From Saprospirales bacterium (GTDB taxonomy: Bacteria > Bacteroidota > Bacteroidia > Chitinophagales > UBA8649), in NCBI GenBank assembly GCA_002708985.1, contig PAPS01000022.1, positions 1 through 39,441 on the forward strand: a stretch of 39,441 nt of DNA, in the 5' to 3' direction. Below are positions 8,603-17,877 of the stretch, one piece after another. Made by a program: the position numbers and the translations under genes. The notes beneath the pieces were generated by a model. The model was not told the DNA's origin and searched no databases. It worked only from the letters and a program-made list of their open reading frames with translations. Positions within the stretch are counted from its first letter, which is position 1, and every line of letters starts with the position of its first letter.

Positions 8603-9793
8603 TTATATGCGATTTATATGTTTTACCAGATCGCCCCCCGCCTCCTGCTTTCCTATATTCAACTCTTGACTCACACTAAGAATTATTCCCATGGCAATGC
8701 TCGTAAAGATCATGGAACTCCCACCCATACTTACCATAGGAAGCGTAAGGCCAGTAACAGGAAAGAGATTTACAGCAACCGCCATATTTGTAAATGCCTG
8801 GAATACAACTAACAGGCACAACCCAAACGCAAGAAAAACAGGGTAGGCCTTGGGTGCCTTGAGTACCATGCGAATGGTTCGAAAGAGTATGATTAGATAT
8901 AAAAGTATAATCACAAATCCCCCTAAAAGACCATATTCTTCTATGATGATTGCATATATGTAATCTGAGTAGGGATGGGGTAAGAAGTTTTTCTGTTTAG
9001 AGTTACCCGGACCATTAGGGAAAATTCCTCCTCGTGCAATAGCAATCTCGGCCTGTCGGACTTGATACATATCCATCGCCTTTTGGCTAGGATTGGAATA
9101 TCCTTCAATTCGATGCTTCCAAGTCAAGAGTCGTCCTGCACTCTCGAGTTTGGTATCGGGTGTATTACTGAGAAAAAGTATGAAAAGAATTGCCACCAGC
9201 AGCATGAGTGCCGCAACACTGAAAAGTTGAAGTAAATGGACACGGCCAATAAATAAAAGCAAAAAGGAGGTTGCAAAAAGAATGACTGCCGTAGATAAGT
9301 CATGAATTGCTATCAGAAAACATATACCAACAATAAAGGCGATTGCAGGCACAAAAGTTTCCTTAAAGGACTTGATGTTATCTTGTTTAAGGGATAAATA
9401 CCGAGCTAAGTACATCACCAGCGTAATCTTGGCAAAGTCAGACACCTGGAAACTTATGCCGAAAACCCTCACCCACCTGCGTGCGTCATTGATGTCATTA
9501 CCCCAGAAAAGAACAAGAATGAGAAGAAAAATACTCAGTCCAAAGAATGGGAAAAAGATGTTTTGAGCAAATAATCGGTAGGGTAACAAATGAAAAAACC
9601 ACATCAATAAAAGACCAATACCAGCCATTAAAAATTGCTTCCCTAAATAATGTTCTGTATTACCATCTTGTAACTTGTAAGCTAAGGTCCCTGTGGAAGA
9701 ATACACGGCGAGCATGCCAAAAATGGAAAGCATTATAACGGCAAACCATATTACACGGTCACCTTGTATAAAACGGCTATACCTCGATATCAT
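8603..9793 (-). CDS. ftsW: Septal peptidoglycan polymerase FtsW (SEDS)
   Basis: SEDS-family glycosyltransferase that polymerises lipid II at the septum together with FtsI. It has 396 residues with about ten hydrophobic segments. Visible family features are ARRWVRVFGISFQVSDFAKI (family consensus QPSEFAK), the invariant catalytic-region Asp in IAIHDLSTAVIL (family PDLGTA), the long periplasmic loop with YQVRQAEIAIARGGIFPNGPGNS, and the C-terminal LFPVTGLTLPMVSMGGSSM. RodA is the alternative family member, but the dcw position fixes FtsW. Its start overlaps the murD stop by 4 nt (ATGA). Confidence 0.95.
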   Translation of the reverse strand: MISRYSRFIQGDRVIWFAVIMLSIFGMLAVYSSTGTLAYKLQDGNTEHYLGKQFLMAGIGLLLMWFFHLLPYRLFAQNIFFPFFGLSIFLLILVLFWGNDINDARRWVRVFGISFQVSDFAKITLVMYLARYLSLKQDNIKSFKETFVPAIAFIVGICFLIAIHDLSTAVILFATSFLLLFIGRVHLLQLFSVAALMLLVAILFILFLSNTPDTKLESAGRLLTWKHRIEGYSNPSQKAMDMYQVRQAEIAIARGGIFPNGPGNSKQKNFLPHPYSDYIYAIIIEEYGLLGGFVIILLYLIILFRTIRMVLKAPKAYPVFLAFGLCLLVVFQAFTNMAVAVNLFPVTGLTLPMVSMGGSSMIFTSIAMGIILSVSQELNIGKQEAGGDLVKHINRI

Positions 9794-11148
9794 AACTCAC
9801 GCACGGCCTGTTTAAATTGATCTCCGCGATCTTCATAGTTGGTAAATCGATCGAAGGAAGCACATGCAGGAGAAAGAATAACGCTATCACCCGGATCGGA
9901 AAACTGATAGGAAACCTGAACAGCCTCAGCCATTGAGGAAACATTGATACAAATTCCGACATGCTTGGCAAAGGCCTCGTGCAGCTTACGATTGTCTGCA
10001 CCAATACAAACAAGAGATTTCACTTTTTGATGAACAAGCCCTTCAAGAATTGAGTAGTCATTCCCTTTGTCGACACCACCAGCGATCCAAACCACATCGG
10101 TATTCATAGCCTCTAAAGCATACCATGTAGAGTTTACATTAGTTGCCTTTGAGTCATTGATAAAACTCCTACCCCCAATACGTAAAACTCTTTCCATACG
10201 GTGAGGTAATCCGTCAAAACGTTCTAAACTCTGCCGAATGCTTGGATTGGTTACCTCTAAGGCGCGAGCAGCCATTCCTGCAGCAAGAGAATTATATACA
10301 TTATGATTTCCCTTTAAGATTAAATCGTTCATAGCAATAGTTATAGGGTTTGTAGAAAAGTTAAAATGAAGCTCGCCGTCCTCTGCAAAGGCTAAGCAAG
10401 TAGTTTGTTGAATTGAAAATTGTTGAATAATCGCAAGGCTTCCCTCCTGTTCAAGTAATTGGGCAATGGGTTGGTCATCAGCCGATAGAATAAGAATATC
10501 CTCTGACTGCTGATTTTCAGTAATGCGCCATTTCGATTGGGCATACAAGTCCATAGAGCCATTGTATCGATCTAGGTGATCGGGTGTGATGTTTAATATC
10601 ACGGCAATATCTGGACGAAAGGCATCGATATCATCAAGCTGAAAACTGCTGACTTCGACAACAAAGCAATCCACATCGTGTTCGGCGACAAAACGTGCAT
10701 AGCCCATACCCACATTGCCGACGAGTGCAGAAGGAATGCCTGCCCGTTGTACCATATCAAAAATCCAGTTTACCGTAGTTGTTTTGCCATTACTACCTGT
10801 TACGGCTACCACCTTTCCCTTATGAAAAAGCCATGCCCACTCTAGTTCACTGATTATTTTTTGTCCTCGCTTACGAGCATCGATAAGCACTGGAATATGA
10901 TTGGGAATACCCGGACTTTTTATAATTAAATCAGCCGCTTGAATTCGAGTAAGATCATGCCCTCCTTCTTCATAAGGGATATCATAATGATGTAAGTCTT
11001 CTTTATAGCGAGCTTTAATCATGGCAGCGTCGCTCACGAAAACGTCATAGCCTTTCTTTGTAGCCAAGATAGCCGCCCCAACTCCAGATTCACCGCCACC
11101 TAATATCACAATGGACGTCGATAAACTATATGTCGGCTTAACCATCAT
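9790..11148 (-). CDS. murD: UDP-MurNAc-L-Ala--D-Glu ligase MurD
   Basis: Cytoplasmic Mur ligase that adds D-glutamate to UDP-MurNAc-L-Ala; 452 residues. The N-terminal Rossmann domain shows [15 protein letters not shown]. The ATP-binding loop GSNGKTTT is at about 118-125, followed by [21 protein letters not shown], the central-domain FDGLPHRME and FINDSKATN, and the C-terminal [19 protein letters not shown]. Two adjacent ATGs (11148 and 11145) are possible starts; 11148 gives the ATGA overlap with mraY seen elsewhere in this operon. Confidence 0.97.
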   Translation of the reverse strand: MMVKPTYSLSTSIVILGGGESGVGAAILATKKGYDVFVSDAAMIKARYKEDLHHYDIPYEEGGHDLTRIQAADLIIKSPGIPNHIPVLIDARKRGQKIISELEWAWLFHKGKVVAVTGSNGKTTTVNWIFDMVQRAGIPSALVGNVGMGYARFVAEHDVDCFVVEVSSFQLDDIDAFRPDIAVILNITPDHLDRYNGSMDLYAQSKWRITENQQSEDILILSADDQPIAQLLEQEGSLAIIQQFSIQQTTCLAFAEDGELHFNFSTNPITIAMNDLILKGNHNVYNSLAAGMAARALEVTNPSIRQSLERFDGLPHRMERVLRIGGRSFINDSKATNVNSTWYALEAMNTDVVWIAGGVDKGNDYSILEGLVHQKVKSLVCIGADNRKLHEAFAKHVGICINVSSMAEAVQVSYQFSDPGDSVILSPACASFDRFTNYEDRGDQFKQAVREL

Positions 11149-12404
11149 CGAATCTTAAGGGTTATGATTGAAAATGCTGCCATTGCAATGGCTATAATCC
11201 AAAAACGCGTCACGATCTTCGTCTCATGCCAGCCTTTCTTTTGATAGTGATGATGGAGGGGAGACATCAAAAAGATCCTTTGTCCTACCCCGGTTTTTTT
11301 CCTAGTGTACTTGAAATAAGCTACTTGAAGAATCACCGAAAGGTTCTCAATTAAAAAGATTGCGCAAAGGACCGGTATGAGTAACTCCTTGCGCAACAAG
11401 ATCGCCAAAGAGGCTATAATTCCACCAAGGGCAAGGCTCCCAGTATCTCCCATGAACACCGTTGCTGGATAACTATTGTACCACAAAAAGCCAACACATG
11501 CTCCAATAAAAGCCGCGAGATAAACGACCGTCTCTTGGGAGTTTGGTATATACAGTATATTAAAATATTCCGCCAAAACAATGTTTGACGAGACATAGGC
11601 AAAAACAAAAAGGGTAACCCCTACGATAGCGCTCGTTCCAGTAGCAAGACCATCCAATCCGTCGGTAAGATTCGCTCCGTTAGATACAGCCGCAATAATA
11701 AATATGACCATCGGGATAAAAAATAGCCAAGCATATTGCCTTGTCTTCTCACTATTTGTAATCCATACTAATGGTGCCTCATAATTGAATTCATTGCCTT
11801 TGAAGAAGGGGATATTTGTCACAGGCTCCTTGATTTTAACAAAGAAATGCCTGTCACCCCCTTCATCGCGTATTGAAGAAATTCGAGAGGACTCAAAGCG
11901 CTCCACCTCATGTTGAGCAATCTCCTGCTTTACGTAGATTTCTGGATGGAGATACACCGCACACCCTACGATAAGTCCCAAGCCCACTTGACCCAATATT
12001 TTAAATCGTCCGGCAAGCCCTTTCTTATTTTTCCTGTAGACTTTTATATAATCATCTAAGAACCCAATCAGTCCCATCCAAATTGTACTTACAATGAGCA
12101 ATTCGGTGTAGATATTTTTTAAATCACCGAAAAGGATCAGCGGAATTAGAATAGCCGCTAGAATTATAATTCCTCCCATAGTAGGAGTGCCCACCTTTTC
12201 ATTTTGACCTTCTAATCCCAAATCCCGGATAGACTCTCCGATTTGTTTTTTACGCAGAATACTAATTATACGGCCACCAAAGATTAGCGAAATGAGAAGG
12301 GAAACAAAAAGTGCAAGTCCAGCCCGTACAGAAACATACTGCATGATACCTTCTCCATAGAAGTCATAATTAGATGATAGAAAGTTCCAAAAATGATAAA
12401 TCAT
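11145..12404 (-). CDS. mraY: Phospho-MurNAc-pentapeptide transferase MraY
   Basis: Integral membrane enzyme that makes lipid I from UDP-MurNAc-pentapeptide and undecaprenyl phosphate. It is 419 residues, longer than the ~360 of proteobacterial MraY. The extra length includes a charged stretch (about 160-215) rich in Glu/Lys, as in other Bacteroidota. Catalytic motifs are [25 protein letters not shown] and [19 protein letters not shown], with [15 protein letters not shown] near the C-terminus. It starts on the ATGA of the murE stop and its own stop overlaps the murD start. Confidence 0.96.
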   Translation of the reverse strand: MIYHFWNFLSSNYDFYGEGIMQYVSVRAGLALFVSLLISLIFGGRIISILRKKQIGESIRDLGLEGQNEKVGTPTMGGIIILAAILIPLILFGDLKNIYTELLIVSTIWMGLIGFLDDYIKVYRKNKKGLAGRFKILGQVGLGLIVGCAVYLHPEIYVKQEIAQHEVERFESSRISSIRDEGGDRHFFVKIKEPVTNIPFFKGNEFNYEAPLVWITNSEKTRQYAWLFFIPMVIFIIAAVSNGANLTDGLDGLATGTSAIVGVTLFVFAYVSSNIVLAEYFNILYIPNSQETVVYLAAFIGACVGFLWYNSYPATVFMGDTGSLALGGIIASLAILLRKELLIPVLCAIFLIENLSVILQVAYFKYTRKKTGVGQRIFLMSPLHHHYQKKGWHETKIVTRFWIIAIAMAAFSIITLKIR

Positions 12405-13867
12405 GACCCGACAGATTTTAGTGCATCAAACAAAACTTTACCATCATCGAAAGGAAAGACCTCGTCCCCAAAGACTTGAGTCGTTTCATGCCCTTTGCCG
12501 GCCACAAGGACAATATCATTAGGCTGAGCCATACTTACCGCTTTATAAATTGCTTCCTTGCGGTCAACAATAATCGAACACTTACGTCGAGAGGATAGCT
12601 CAACTCCCTGAAGCATTGCTTGACAAATATCTTCAGCTTCCTCATTTCGTGGATTATCTGCAGTAAAAATTACTTGGTCGCTTAATCGAGCAGATAATTG
12701 ACCCATTTTGGGGCGCTTGGTAACATCTCGATTCCCACCACAACCGATTACGGTTATGATACGCATTCCTCCACGCAGAACCTCTCGTATGACCTCTAAC
12801 ACTTTTTGAACAGCATCAGGCGTATGAGCATAATCGATCAAGCCTGTTATCTGAGTTTCTTCAGTTAACACAATTTCCATGCGACCCTTAGCCCCCCGTA
12901 TAACAGATAGGGTACGTAGTATGTCCTCTTCTGTGCTTCCCAACAAATGAGAAGCAGCATAAACCCCTAATAAATTTGTGGCATTAAACCCACCAATCAT
13001 ATGGGTATGTACCTCAGCACCGTCAATATTGAGTACTAATCCAGCAATATCCTGCTCTAATACTCGAACACGGTAGTCTGATGGGCTATATTGACTGTAG
13101 CTATAAATTGAAGCCTTGGTATTTTGCACCATATAGCTTCCATTTTTATCATCAATGTTTACCAGTGCAAAAGCCGATGAATGCAGGCCGTCAAATGCAA
13201 GCTTCTTGGCATCCCGATAGGCTTTCATGGATTTATGATAGTCTAAATGATCATGCGTCAAATTCGTGAAAATCATGCCATCAAAAGCTAGGGCAGATGG
13301 ACGGCGCTGAACCAATCCATGAGAAGAAACCTCCATAAATACGTGACTGCAATTGAAATTCGCCATCTCGCGCAGCATGGAGGAAATCTGTCGTGCGTCA
13401 GGGGTTGTATGAGTAGCTTCTACCACCCGGCTTCCAATGCGAATAACATTTGTTGAAATCAAGCCACACATATGACCAAGGTGCGTATGAAGCTCCCATA
13501 GCATGCTTGCAATACTTGTCTTGCCATTCGTTCCCGTTACGCCCACAAGTTTAAGTGTCTTCGAAGGGTTGTCATACCAATTTTCACAAAGCCTAGCATA
13601 GGCCTTATCGCTCCGTAGAACTCGGATGTAAAGTACCTGCTCATCTACTGACTCAGGTATTCGCTCGCATAAAATTGCCCGGGCTCCTGCTTTAATGGCT
13701 TGGTCAATGTAATTGTGTCCATCAATATGGCTTCCATTTATCGCCACAAACATCATGTCTGATTTCATTTTGCGAGAATCGCAAGTGAAGTCGTGGATGG
13801 CTAGGTCTGTATTACCCAGCACCTCTAGCATGTTTACTTCATACAATATGTCACGTAAGTTTTTCAT
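12401..13867 (-). CDS. murE: UDP-MurNAc-tripeptide (meso-DAP) synthetase MurE
   Basis: Adds the third stem-peptide residue. It has 488 residues; the ATP loop GTNGKTS is at about 112-118, and YAHTPDA and GKGHE are present. The DNPR motif (404-407) is the signature of meso-diaminopimelate-adding MurE, so the peptidoglycan is predicted to be A1-gamma type. This agrees with the OmpA-type DAP-binding domain encoded at 32657-32986. It has 4-nt overlaps with ftsI upstream and mraY downstream. Confidence 0.96.
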   Translation of the reverse strand: MKNLRDILYEVNMLEVLGNTDLAIHDFTCDSRKMKSDMMFVAINGSHIDGHNYIDQAIKAGARAILCERIPESVDEQVLYIRVLRSDKAYARLCENWYDNPSKTLKLVGVTGTNGKTSIASMLWELHTHLGHMCGLISTNVIRIGSRVVEATHTTPDARQISSMLREMANFNCSHVFMEVSSHGLVQRRPSALAFDGMIFTNLTHDHLDYHKSMKAYRDAKKLAFDGLHSSAFALVNIDDKNGSYMVQNTKASIYSYSQYSPSDYRVRVLEQDIAGLVLNIDGAEVHTHMIGGFNATNLLGVYAASHLLGSTEEDILRTLSVIRGAKGRMEIVLTEETQITGLIDYAHTPDAVQKVLEVIREVLRGGMRIITVIGCGGNRDVTKRPKMGQLSARLSDQVIFTADNPRNEEAEDICQAMLQGVELSSRRKCSIIVDRKEAIYKAVSMAQPNDIVLVAGKGHETTQVFGDEVFPFDDGKVLFDALKSVGS

Positions 13868-15981
13868 TGTAAAACAAGATGTATTTTGCTGTTCTTATCA
13901 ACGAGACTTCCCGGCTCGGGCCACTGCGTTGTCACGTAACCATATCCTTCACAACTCATCCTGTATCCATATTTTGAACAAAGACTTACGGCGTCAGACA
14001 AACCCATTCCCATTAAGTAGGGAACTTTATTCTCCTCCGTCCTATATCGGTCATCTGTGCTGATTGTTGCATAGTCATTAGACTTATCTAGATCAACTTG
14101 GCTAATCGCATAGAGCGGTTGCTCTGAATCAATGTTCAACAGATTGGAAAGAATCTGCCAATCATCCGAAATCATGGAACTCATTGTCACTCCTTCGCTA
14201 GCAAGCAATGCCGGGGGCATTTGACTTAGCTCTCCAATTCTTGCATAAGCGAACTCAGCTATATCACCGAATACCGGAGCAGCTGTGCTCCCTCCTCCAA
14301 TACCATCATGTTCCTTGGCGTCGATGTAGGACAAAACGACAATCATGCTGTATTGAGGTTTCTCAACGGGGAAGAATCCGCAAAACAACGCCCGCTTCAT
14401 GTCATCCTCGTAAGCATATTCTCCATCTTTAATTTTGGTAGTGCCTGTTTTGCCACATATCGACACGTTGCGAGAGGAAAGTGCATTATGCGCCGTTCCC
14501 CTCGAGTCGTTGACGACAAGCTTCATCATCGAAGTAAGGTCTTGAGCTGTTTGAGCAGACATCAATCGGCCTAGCTCATTGGTGGGAAATGCTTTGACAG
14601 TTTGACCAAGCTTACTCGTATGACTTACCAAACGAGGTTGCACGGCAATACCCTTGTTAGCAATCGCATTGTAATGGGTTAAAATATGCAGAGCCGTAAG
14701 CTGCAAGCCATAACCAAAAGACTTCCATGCTTTATCAATAATGCCCCAAGATTCAACCGCGGGAATCTTTAGTCCTTCTTCTCCGTGTATTGTTATTCCT
14801 GTCCTTTCAAAGGGGAATTGTTCCAAGAGGGCATCGCGAAAAGACACATTATTTGGAAAAAGTTCATCTACCATTTGAACTATACCAATGTTTGAAGAGT
14901 ACTTTATGATATCATACGCATCATAGTAGTCCTTCTTTGGTCTAGACGAAATAGGAACCCTTTCGCCTGCCACGCGAAAATCACCATTGTGCATGGAGAC
15001 AAGTTTATCTAGTGGCATACCATGTTCTAAGAGCGCCGACATTACAGGAACCTTCATCGTAGATCCAGGTTCGAATAGAGTACCTACAGCATGATTATAA
15101 TTTTCAACATACTGACCTTCGCCATTGCGTTCTAAATTGACCATGGTTAATACATTGCCTGTATTGACTTCCATTAATACGACACATCCATTTTTTGCAT
15201 TGCACTCTTCTAGGCTTTTGCGTAGGGTTGCATCGGCAAAATCTTGCAAATCAATGTCTAATGTTGTATGAATATCTAGTCCAGGATCGGGCTCAACATC
15301 ATCACGTTCAATGTGTGGCAGTGTTGTTTGTTGGGATACAACCTTTCTAAAGACCAAACCCTTTTCACCTTCTAACTCTGTATTGAAGTAGTGCTCAAGT
15401 CCGACAATTCCCTGAGACGTATCACCTGTTTGTCGTATGTAGCCGATCGTGCGTTGAGCCAATCCTCCAAAAGGAAGCATCCGATCAATAGAATGCTCGA
15501 TGATTAGACCTGACGTATACCGACCTCGATCAAACCAAGGAAAAGATTTTATGCGCTCTTTTTGGCTATAGGTTAAATCATCGGCTAAAAAATAATACCG
15601 TGCACCACTAAGATAGCCCCGTTGCACATGGTCCATCCACTGCTCGCTTGTTTTATAATCGAACACAGAGGCAAGCGAATCGCACAACTCAGGAAGCAAT
15701 TGAACAAACTCCTTGCCTTGGACATCCTCAATCTTAAAATCCATGTGTAACGAATACAGTTTAACCGTGGTAGAAAGGAGTCGGCCATCTGAAGTGAGTA
15801 GATTACCACGCTGAGCAGGAATCACTTCAACGGTCACCTCTAGGCTATCTGATTCAGCAATCAATTCGTCACCATATTTGTATTGGGTAAATCCGGCGCG
15901 TCCAAAAATGATCAATCCAAAAATTGCCAATGCAATGCCTATAACCCAAACGCGCCATATTATATCAACCCGTTTATTCAT
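13864..15981 (-). CDS. ftsI: Septal transpeptidase FtsI/PBP with PASTA domain
   Basis: Class B penicillin-binding protein that cross-links septal peptidoglycan; 705 residues. A single membrane anchor lies at about 9-27. The pedestal domain follows, with AQRGNLLTSDGRLLS. The transpeptidase active site has SxxK as STMK (Ser307, Lys310), SxN as SSN (362-364) and KTG at 511-513. Residues ~650-705 form one PASTA domain (KVPYLMGMGLSDAVSL... and the final HLVLQ), usual in Bacteroidota FtsI. It overlaps ftsL by 8 nt and murE by 4 nt, so it is probably translated with both. Confidence 0.96.
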   Translation of the reverse strand: MNKRVDIIWRVWVIGIALAIFGLIIFGRAGFTQYKYGDELIAESDSLEVTVEVIPAQRGNLLTSDGRLLSTTVKLYSLHMDFKIEDVQGKEFVQLLPELCDSLASVFDYKTSEQWMDHVQRGYLSGARYYFLADDLTYSQKERIKSFPWFDRGRYTSGLIIEHSIDRMLPFGGLAQRTIGYIRQTGDTSQGIVGLEHYFNTELEGEKGLVFRKVVSQQTTLPHIERDDVEPDPGLDIHTTLDIDLQDFADATLRKSLEECNAKNGCVVLMEVNTGNVLTMVNLERNGEGQYVENYNHAVGTLFEPGSTMKVPVMSALLEHGMPLDKLVSMHNGDFRVAGERVPISSRPKKDYYDAYDIIKYSSNIGIVQMVDELFPNNVSFRDALLEQFPFERTGITIHGEEGLKIPAVESWGIIDKAWKSFGYGLQLTALHILTHYNAIANKGIAVQPRLVSHTSKLGQTVKAFPTNELGRLMSAQTAQDLTSMMKLVVNDSRGTAHNALSSRNVSICGKTGTTKIKDGEYAYEDDMKRALFCGFFPVEKPQYSMIVVLSYIDAKEHDGIGGGSTAAPVFGDIAEFAYARIGELSQMPPALLASEGVTMSSMISDDWQILSNLLNIDSEQPLYAISQVDLDKSNDYATISTDDRYRTEENKVPYLMGMGLSDAVSLCSKYGYRMSCEGYGYVTTQWPEPGSLVDKNSKIHLVLQ

Positions 15982-16294
15982 CAGCCGAAATTTTGATTGA
16001 TTCTAAAGGTTGGTTTGGTACTTGCAGACCTATTGTATCGACGCTTTTACTGACTACCATTAAGGTAGACTCTTGCATAAAATCAGCCTTTTCATTCAGA
16101 TAGGTCCATCGCAATTCATCAATAGTATCCTGATCTCTATCATACTCCTTAAGCATGGACTCCACCTGATGGTTATTTGCGACATGAATTCCACATAAAA
16201 CCGCTAGAAATATCACAAAAGGCATACTTCCCCACTGGCTGCTTACTATTTTAAGAGGCGTCTTCTTTGGTGTGGTATTTAAAGATTTGCTCAT
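15974..16294 (-). CDS. ftsL: FtsL-like division protein
   Basis: A small bitopic protein of 106 residues with a basic cytoplasmic N-terminus (MSKSLNTTPKKTPLK), one membrane segment (about 24-40, MPFVIFLAVLCGIHVAN) and a charged periplasmic helix (HQVESMLKEYDRDQDTIDELRWTYLNEKAD) that could be coiled coil. The sequence is too divergent for motif proof. Size, topology and location between rsmH and ftsI make FtsL the natural call. It lies 3 nt after rsmH. No separate FtsB gene is present in this window. Confidence 0.85.
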   Translation of the reverse strand: MSKSLNTTPKKTPLKIVSSQWGSMPFVIFLAVLCGIHVANNHQVESMLKEYDRDQDTIDELRWTYLNEKADFMQESTLMVVSKSVDTIGLQVPNQPLESIKISADE

Positions 16295-16297
16295 GGT

Positions 16298-17227
16298 CTA
16301 TTTTGCCTCTTGGTTTACCTTAAACGCTACACGCAGCCTTGCACTTCGGGCTCTAGCATTTTTTGCCACCTCTGCTGAACTAGGCGTTTGACTATGCACT
16401 TTATCTTCCTTCCAATTGGATGGCTGCACCCCGAAAATTGAATCATACGATTCTTGAGATGTACCAATTCCTTTGATTGCTCTTTTTACCAAACGGTCTT
16501 CCAGTGAATGAAAGGTTATTATTGCCATGTAACCCCCTGGCTTTATACATTTTGGCAGGCTATCAAGAAAATCCGTTAAAGAAGACAGTTCCTCATTTAC
16601 CGCGATGCGCAGGGCCTGATAAACTTGTGCCAAATATTTTTCTTTTGGACCACGGATTACCGGTTCGATCCAGGCATTGAAATCTTGAGTTGTTTCAATG
16701 CTACCTAATGAAGGATGGGCTTGAAGTCTTTTGACAAGCTCCTTTGCATTACGCACCTCACCATAACTCGAAAACAAATTGAGGAGATCTTCAGGTGTAG
16801 AATCCAATAAGATATCCTTAGCAGTCTTTCCACGATTGTAATTCATCCTCATGTCTAAAGGACCGTCAAAACGGGTGGAAAATCCCCTCGTACCCTGGTC
16901 AAATTGATGGGATGAAACCCCTAAATCAGCCAGAACGCCGTCAACTTGGCCAATTTCAAAATAATTTAGAAAAGATTGGATAAACCGGAAATTTCTCGGA
17001 ATAAAAAGAAGTCGCTCGTCGGACAGCAAATCCGCATTGAGCTTAGCATCGGGATCTTGATCAAAGGCAATTAGTCTACCCTTTGAACCGAGACGGCTAA
17101 GAATAGCGCGACTATGCCCACCGCCTCCAAAGGTTGCATCGACATAAGTTCCATTTTCCTGGATATGCAATGCGTCAACGGCTTCTTCTAGCATAACTGG
17201 AATATGGTAGTTGTCCATGACCATCAT
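16298..17227 (-). CDS. rsmH: 16S rRNA m4C1402 methyltransferase RsmH (MraW)
   Basis: S-adenosylmethionine-dependent enzyme that N4-methylates C1402 in the ribosomal P site; 309 residues. Visible motifs are YHIPVMLEEAVDAL, the SAM loop VDATFGGGGHSRAIL, DGVLADLGVSSHQFD, the RGFSTRFDGPLDMRM segment, and ITFHSLEDRLVKR. The start at 17227 uses an ATGA overlap with mraZ. An in-frame Met at 17218 is closer to the usual family N-terminus and is a possible alternative. Confidence 0.96.
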   Translation of the reverse strand: MMVMDNYHIPVMLEEAVDALHIQENGTYVDATFGGGGHSRAILSRLGSKGRLIAFDQDPDAKLNADLLSDERLLFIPRNFRFIQSFLNYFEIGQVDGVLADLGVSSHQFDQGTRGFSTRFDGPLDMRMNYNRGKTAKDILLDSTPEDLLNLFSSYGEVRNAKELVKRLQAHPSLGSIETTQDFNAWIEPVIRGPKEKYLAQVYQALRIAVNEELSSLTDFLDSLPKCIKPGGYMAIITFHSLEDRLVKRAIKGIGTSQESYDSIFGVQPSNWKEDKVHSQTPSSAEVAKNARARSARLRVAFKVNQEAK

Positions 17228-17679
17228 TCGTCAACCGATAAATCGCCAAGTACATCTTCTGCCAAATCAGCAAAGTTGTCCGAACTGATATTGAGTTCCG
17301 CTTCATAGCGTTTGCTATCCCAAAGCTCTAAGGTGTTCTTCCCTGGCGTTAGAATGGCCTCACCAGTTATTCTAGCATATTCAAGCAGATGCTTCGGAAG
17401 ATTTAATCGATCTTGCCCATCGAGCACCACCTCGGTAGCCCCTCTCATAAAATAACGTATGAAACTCCGCTCTTTTTTCTTGAATTGATTTAAGCGTTCT
17501 ATTCTAGACCTCACCTTTTCCCATACATCAATAGGATAGATTTCAAGGCAGGACTCAAAGCCGCGATTGACGACAAAACGGCCTTTGTTTTCGGGCTTCA
17601 TCTGTTGCTTTAAACCACCCGGCAAACGCATACGACCCTTAGCATCGATTTTAACGGTATGTTCTCCTAAAAACGCCAC
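17224..17679 (-). CDS. mraZ: Transcriptional regulator MraZ
   Basis: AbrB/SpoVT-like DNA-binding protein that autoregulates the dcw operon. The start is chosen as GTG 17679, giving 151 residues that begin (M)AFLGEHTVKIDAKGRMRLPG, the canonical MraZ N-terminus. An A-rich AGAAAGAAAA precedes it. A longer reading from ATG 17745 would translate straight through the operator repeats and is rejected. Two copies of the fold are visible: HTVKIDAKGRMRLP, then VVLDGQDRLNLPKHLL. It is the first gene of the cluster; its TGA overlaps the rsmH start. Confidence 0.95.
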   Translation of the reverse strand: MAFLGEHTVKIDAKGRMRLPGGLKQQMKPENKGRFVVNRGFESCLEIYPIDVWEKVRSRIERLNQFKKKERSFIRYFMRGATEVVLDGQDRLNLPKHLLEYARITGEAILTPGKNTLELWDSKRYEAELNISSDNFADLAEDVLGDLSVDE

Positions 17680-17714
17680 TTTTCTTTCTAGTGTAGATAA
17701 AACTACATTAAAAA

Positions 17715-17750
17715 GCCAATTATTACCACTTTTTCCCACTAACAACCACT
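17715..17750 (-). promoter_or_regulatory. MraZ operator, 10-bp direct repeats
   Basis: Read on the minus strand, AGTGGT (17750-17745), AGTGGG (17740-17735) and AGTGGT (17730-17725) recur with an exact 10-bp period. A degenerate fourth copy, ATTGGC, is at 17720-17715. MraZ in E. coli is known to bind TGGGN repeats separated by 5 nt, which is the same period. The array ends 36 nt before the mraZ GTG. A weak Bacteroidota-type promoter (TTG at 17745-17743, then 17 nt, then TAATAATTG at 17725-17717) would lie under the repeats, fitting repression. The repeats are directly visible; the promoter is tentative. Confidence 0.75.
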
Positions 17751-17780
17751 AACATTTCTTCCACAGAAGACAAAAAAAAT

Positions 17781-17836
17781 AGTGGATAACTATACTTATA
17801 GTCGATTTGACAAGGTATTACTTACCCTTATCAACA
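17781..17836. promoter_or_regulatory. Two DnaA-box-like 9-mers upstream of mraZ
   Basis: On the minus strand, TTATCCACT at 17789-17781 matches the DnaA box TTATCCACA at 8 of 9 positions. On the plus strand, TTATCAACA at 17828-17836 also matches at 8 of 9. Both fall in the gap between the pgk terminator and the MraZ operator. They could link division-gene expression to DnaA, but two near-matches in AT-rich DNA are weak evidence. Confidence 0.2.
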
Positions 17837-17846
17837 TACATTTTCA

Positions 17847-17877
17847 AGAAAAAAATATTCGTAAATCGCCGATTTAC
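17847..17877 (-). terminator. Likely intrinsic terminator of pgk
   Basis: The 17-nt palindrome GTAAATCGCCGATTTAC (17861-17877) overlaps the pgk stop codon. On the minus strand it is followed at once by a short AT stretch and a run of seven T (17856-17850). The stem is 7-8 bp and moderately AT-rich, so termination may be partial and some readthrough into mraZ is possible. The palindrome could instead be a protein-binding dyad. Confidence 0.55.

Noticed and set aside
17680-17745. Extended MraZ start at ATG 17745
   Set aside because: This stretch is the operator and leader; the MraZ family begins at the GTG-initiated AFLGEH sequence.
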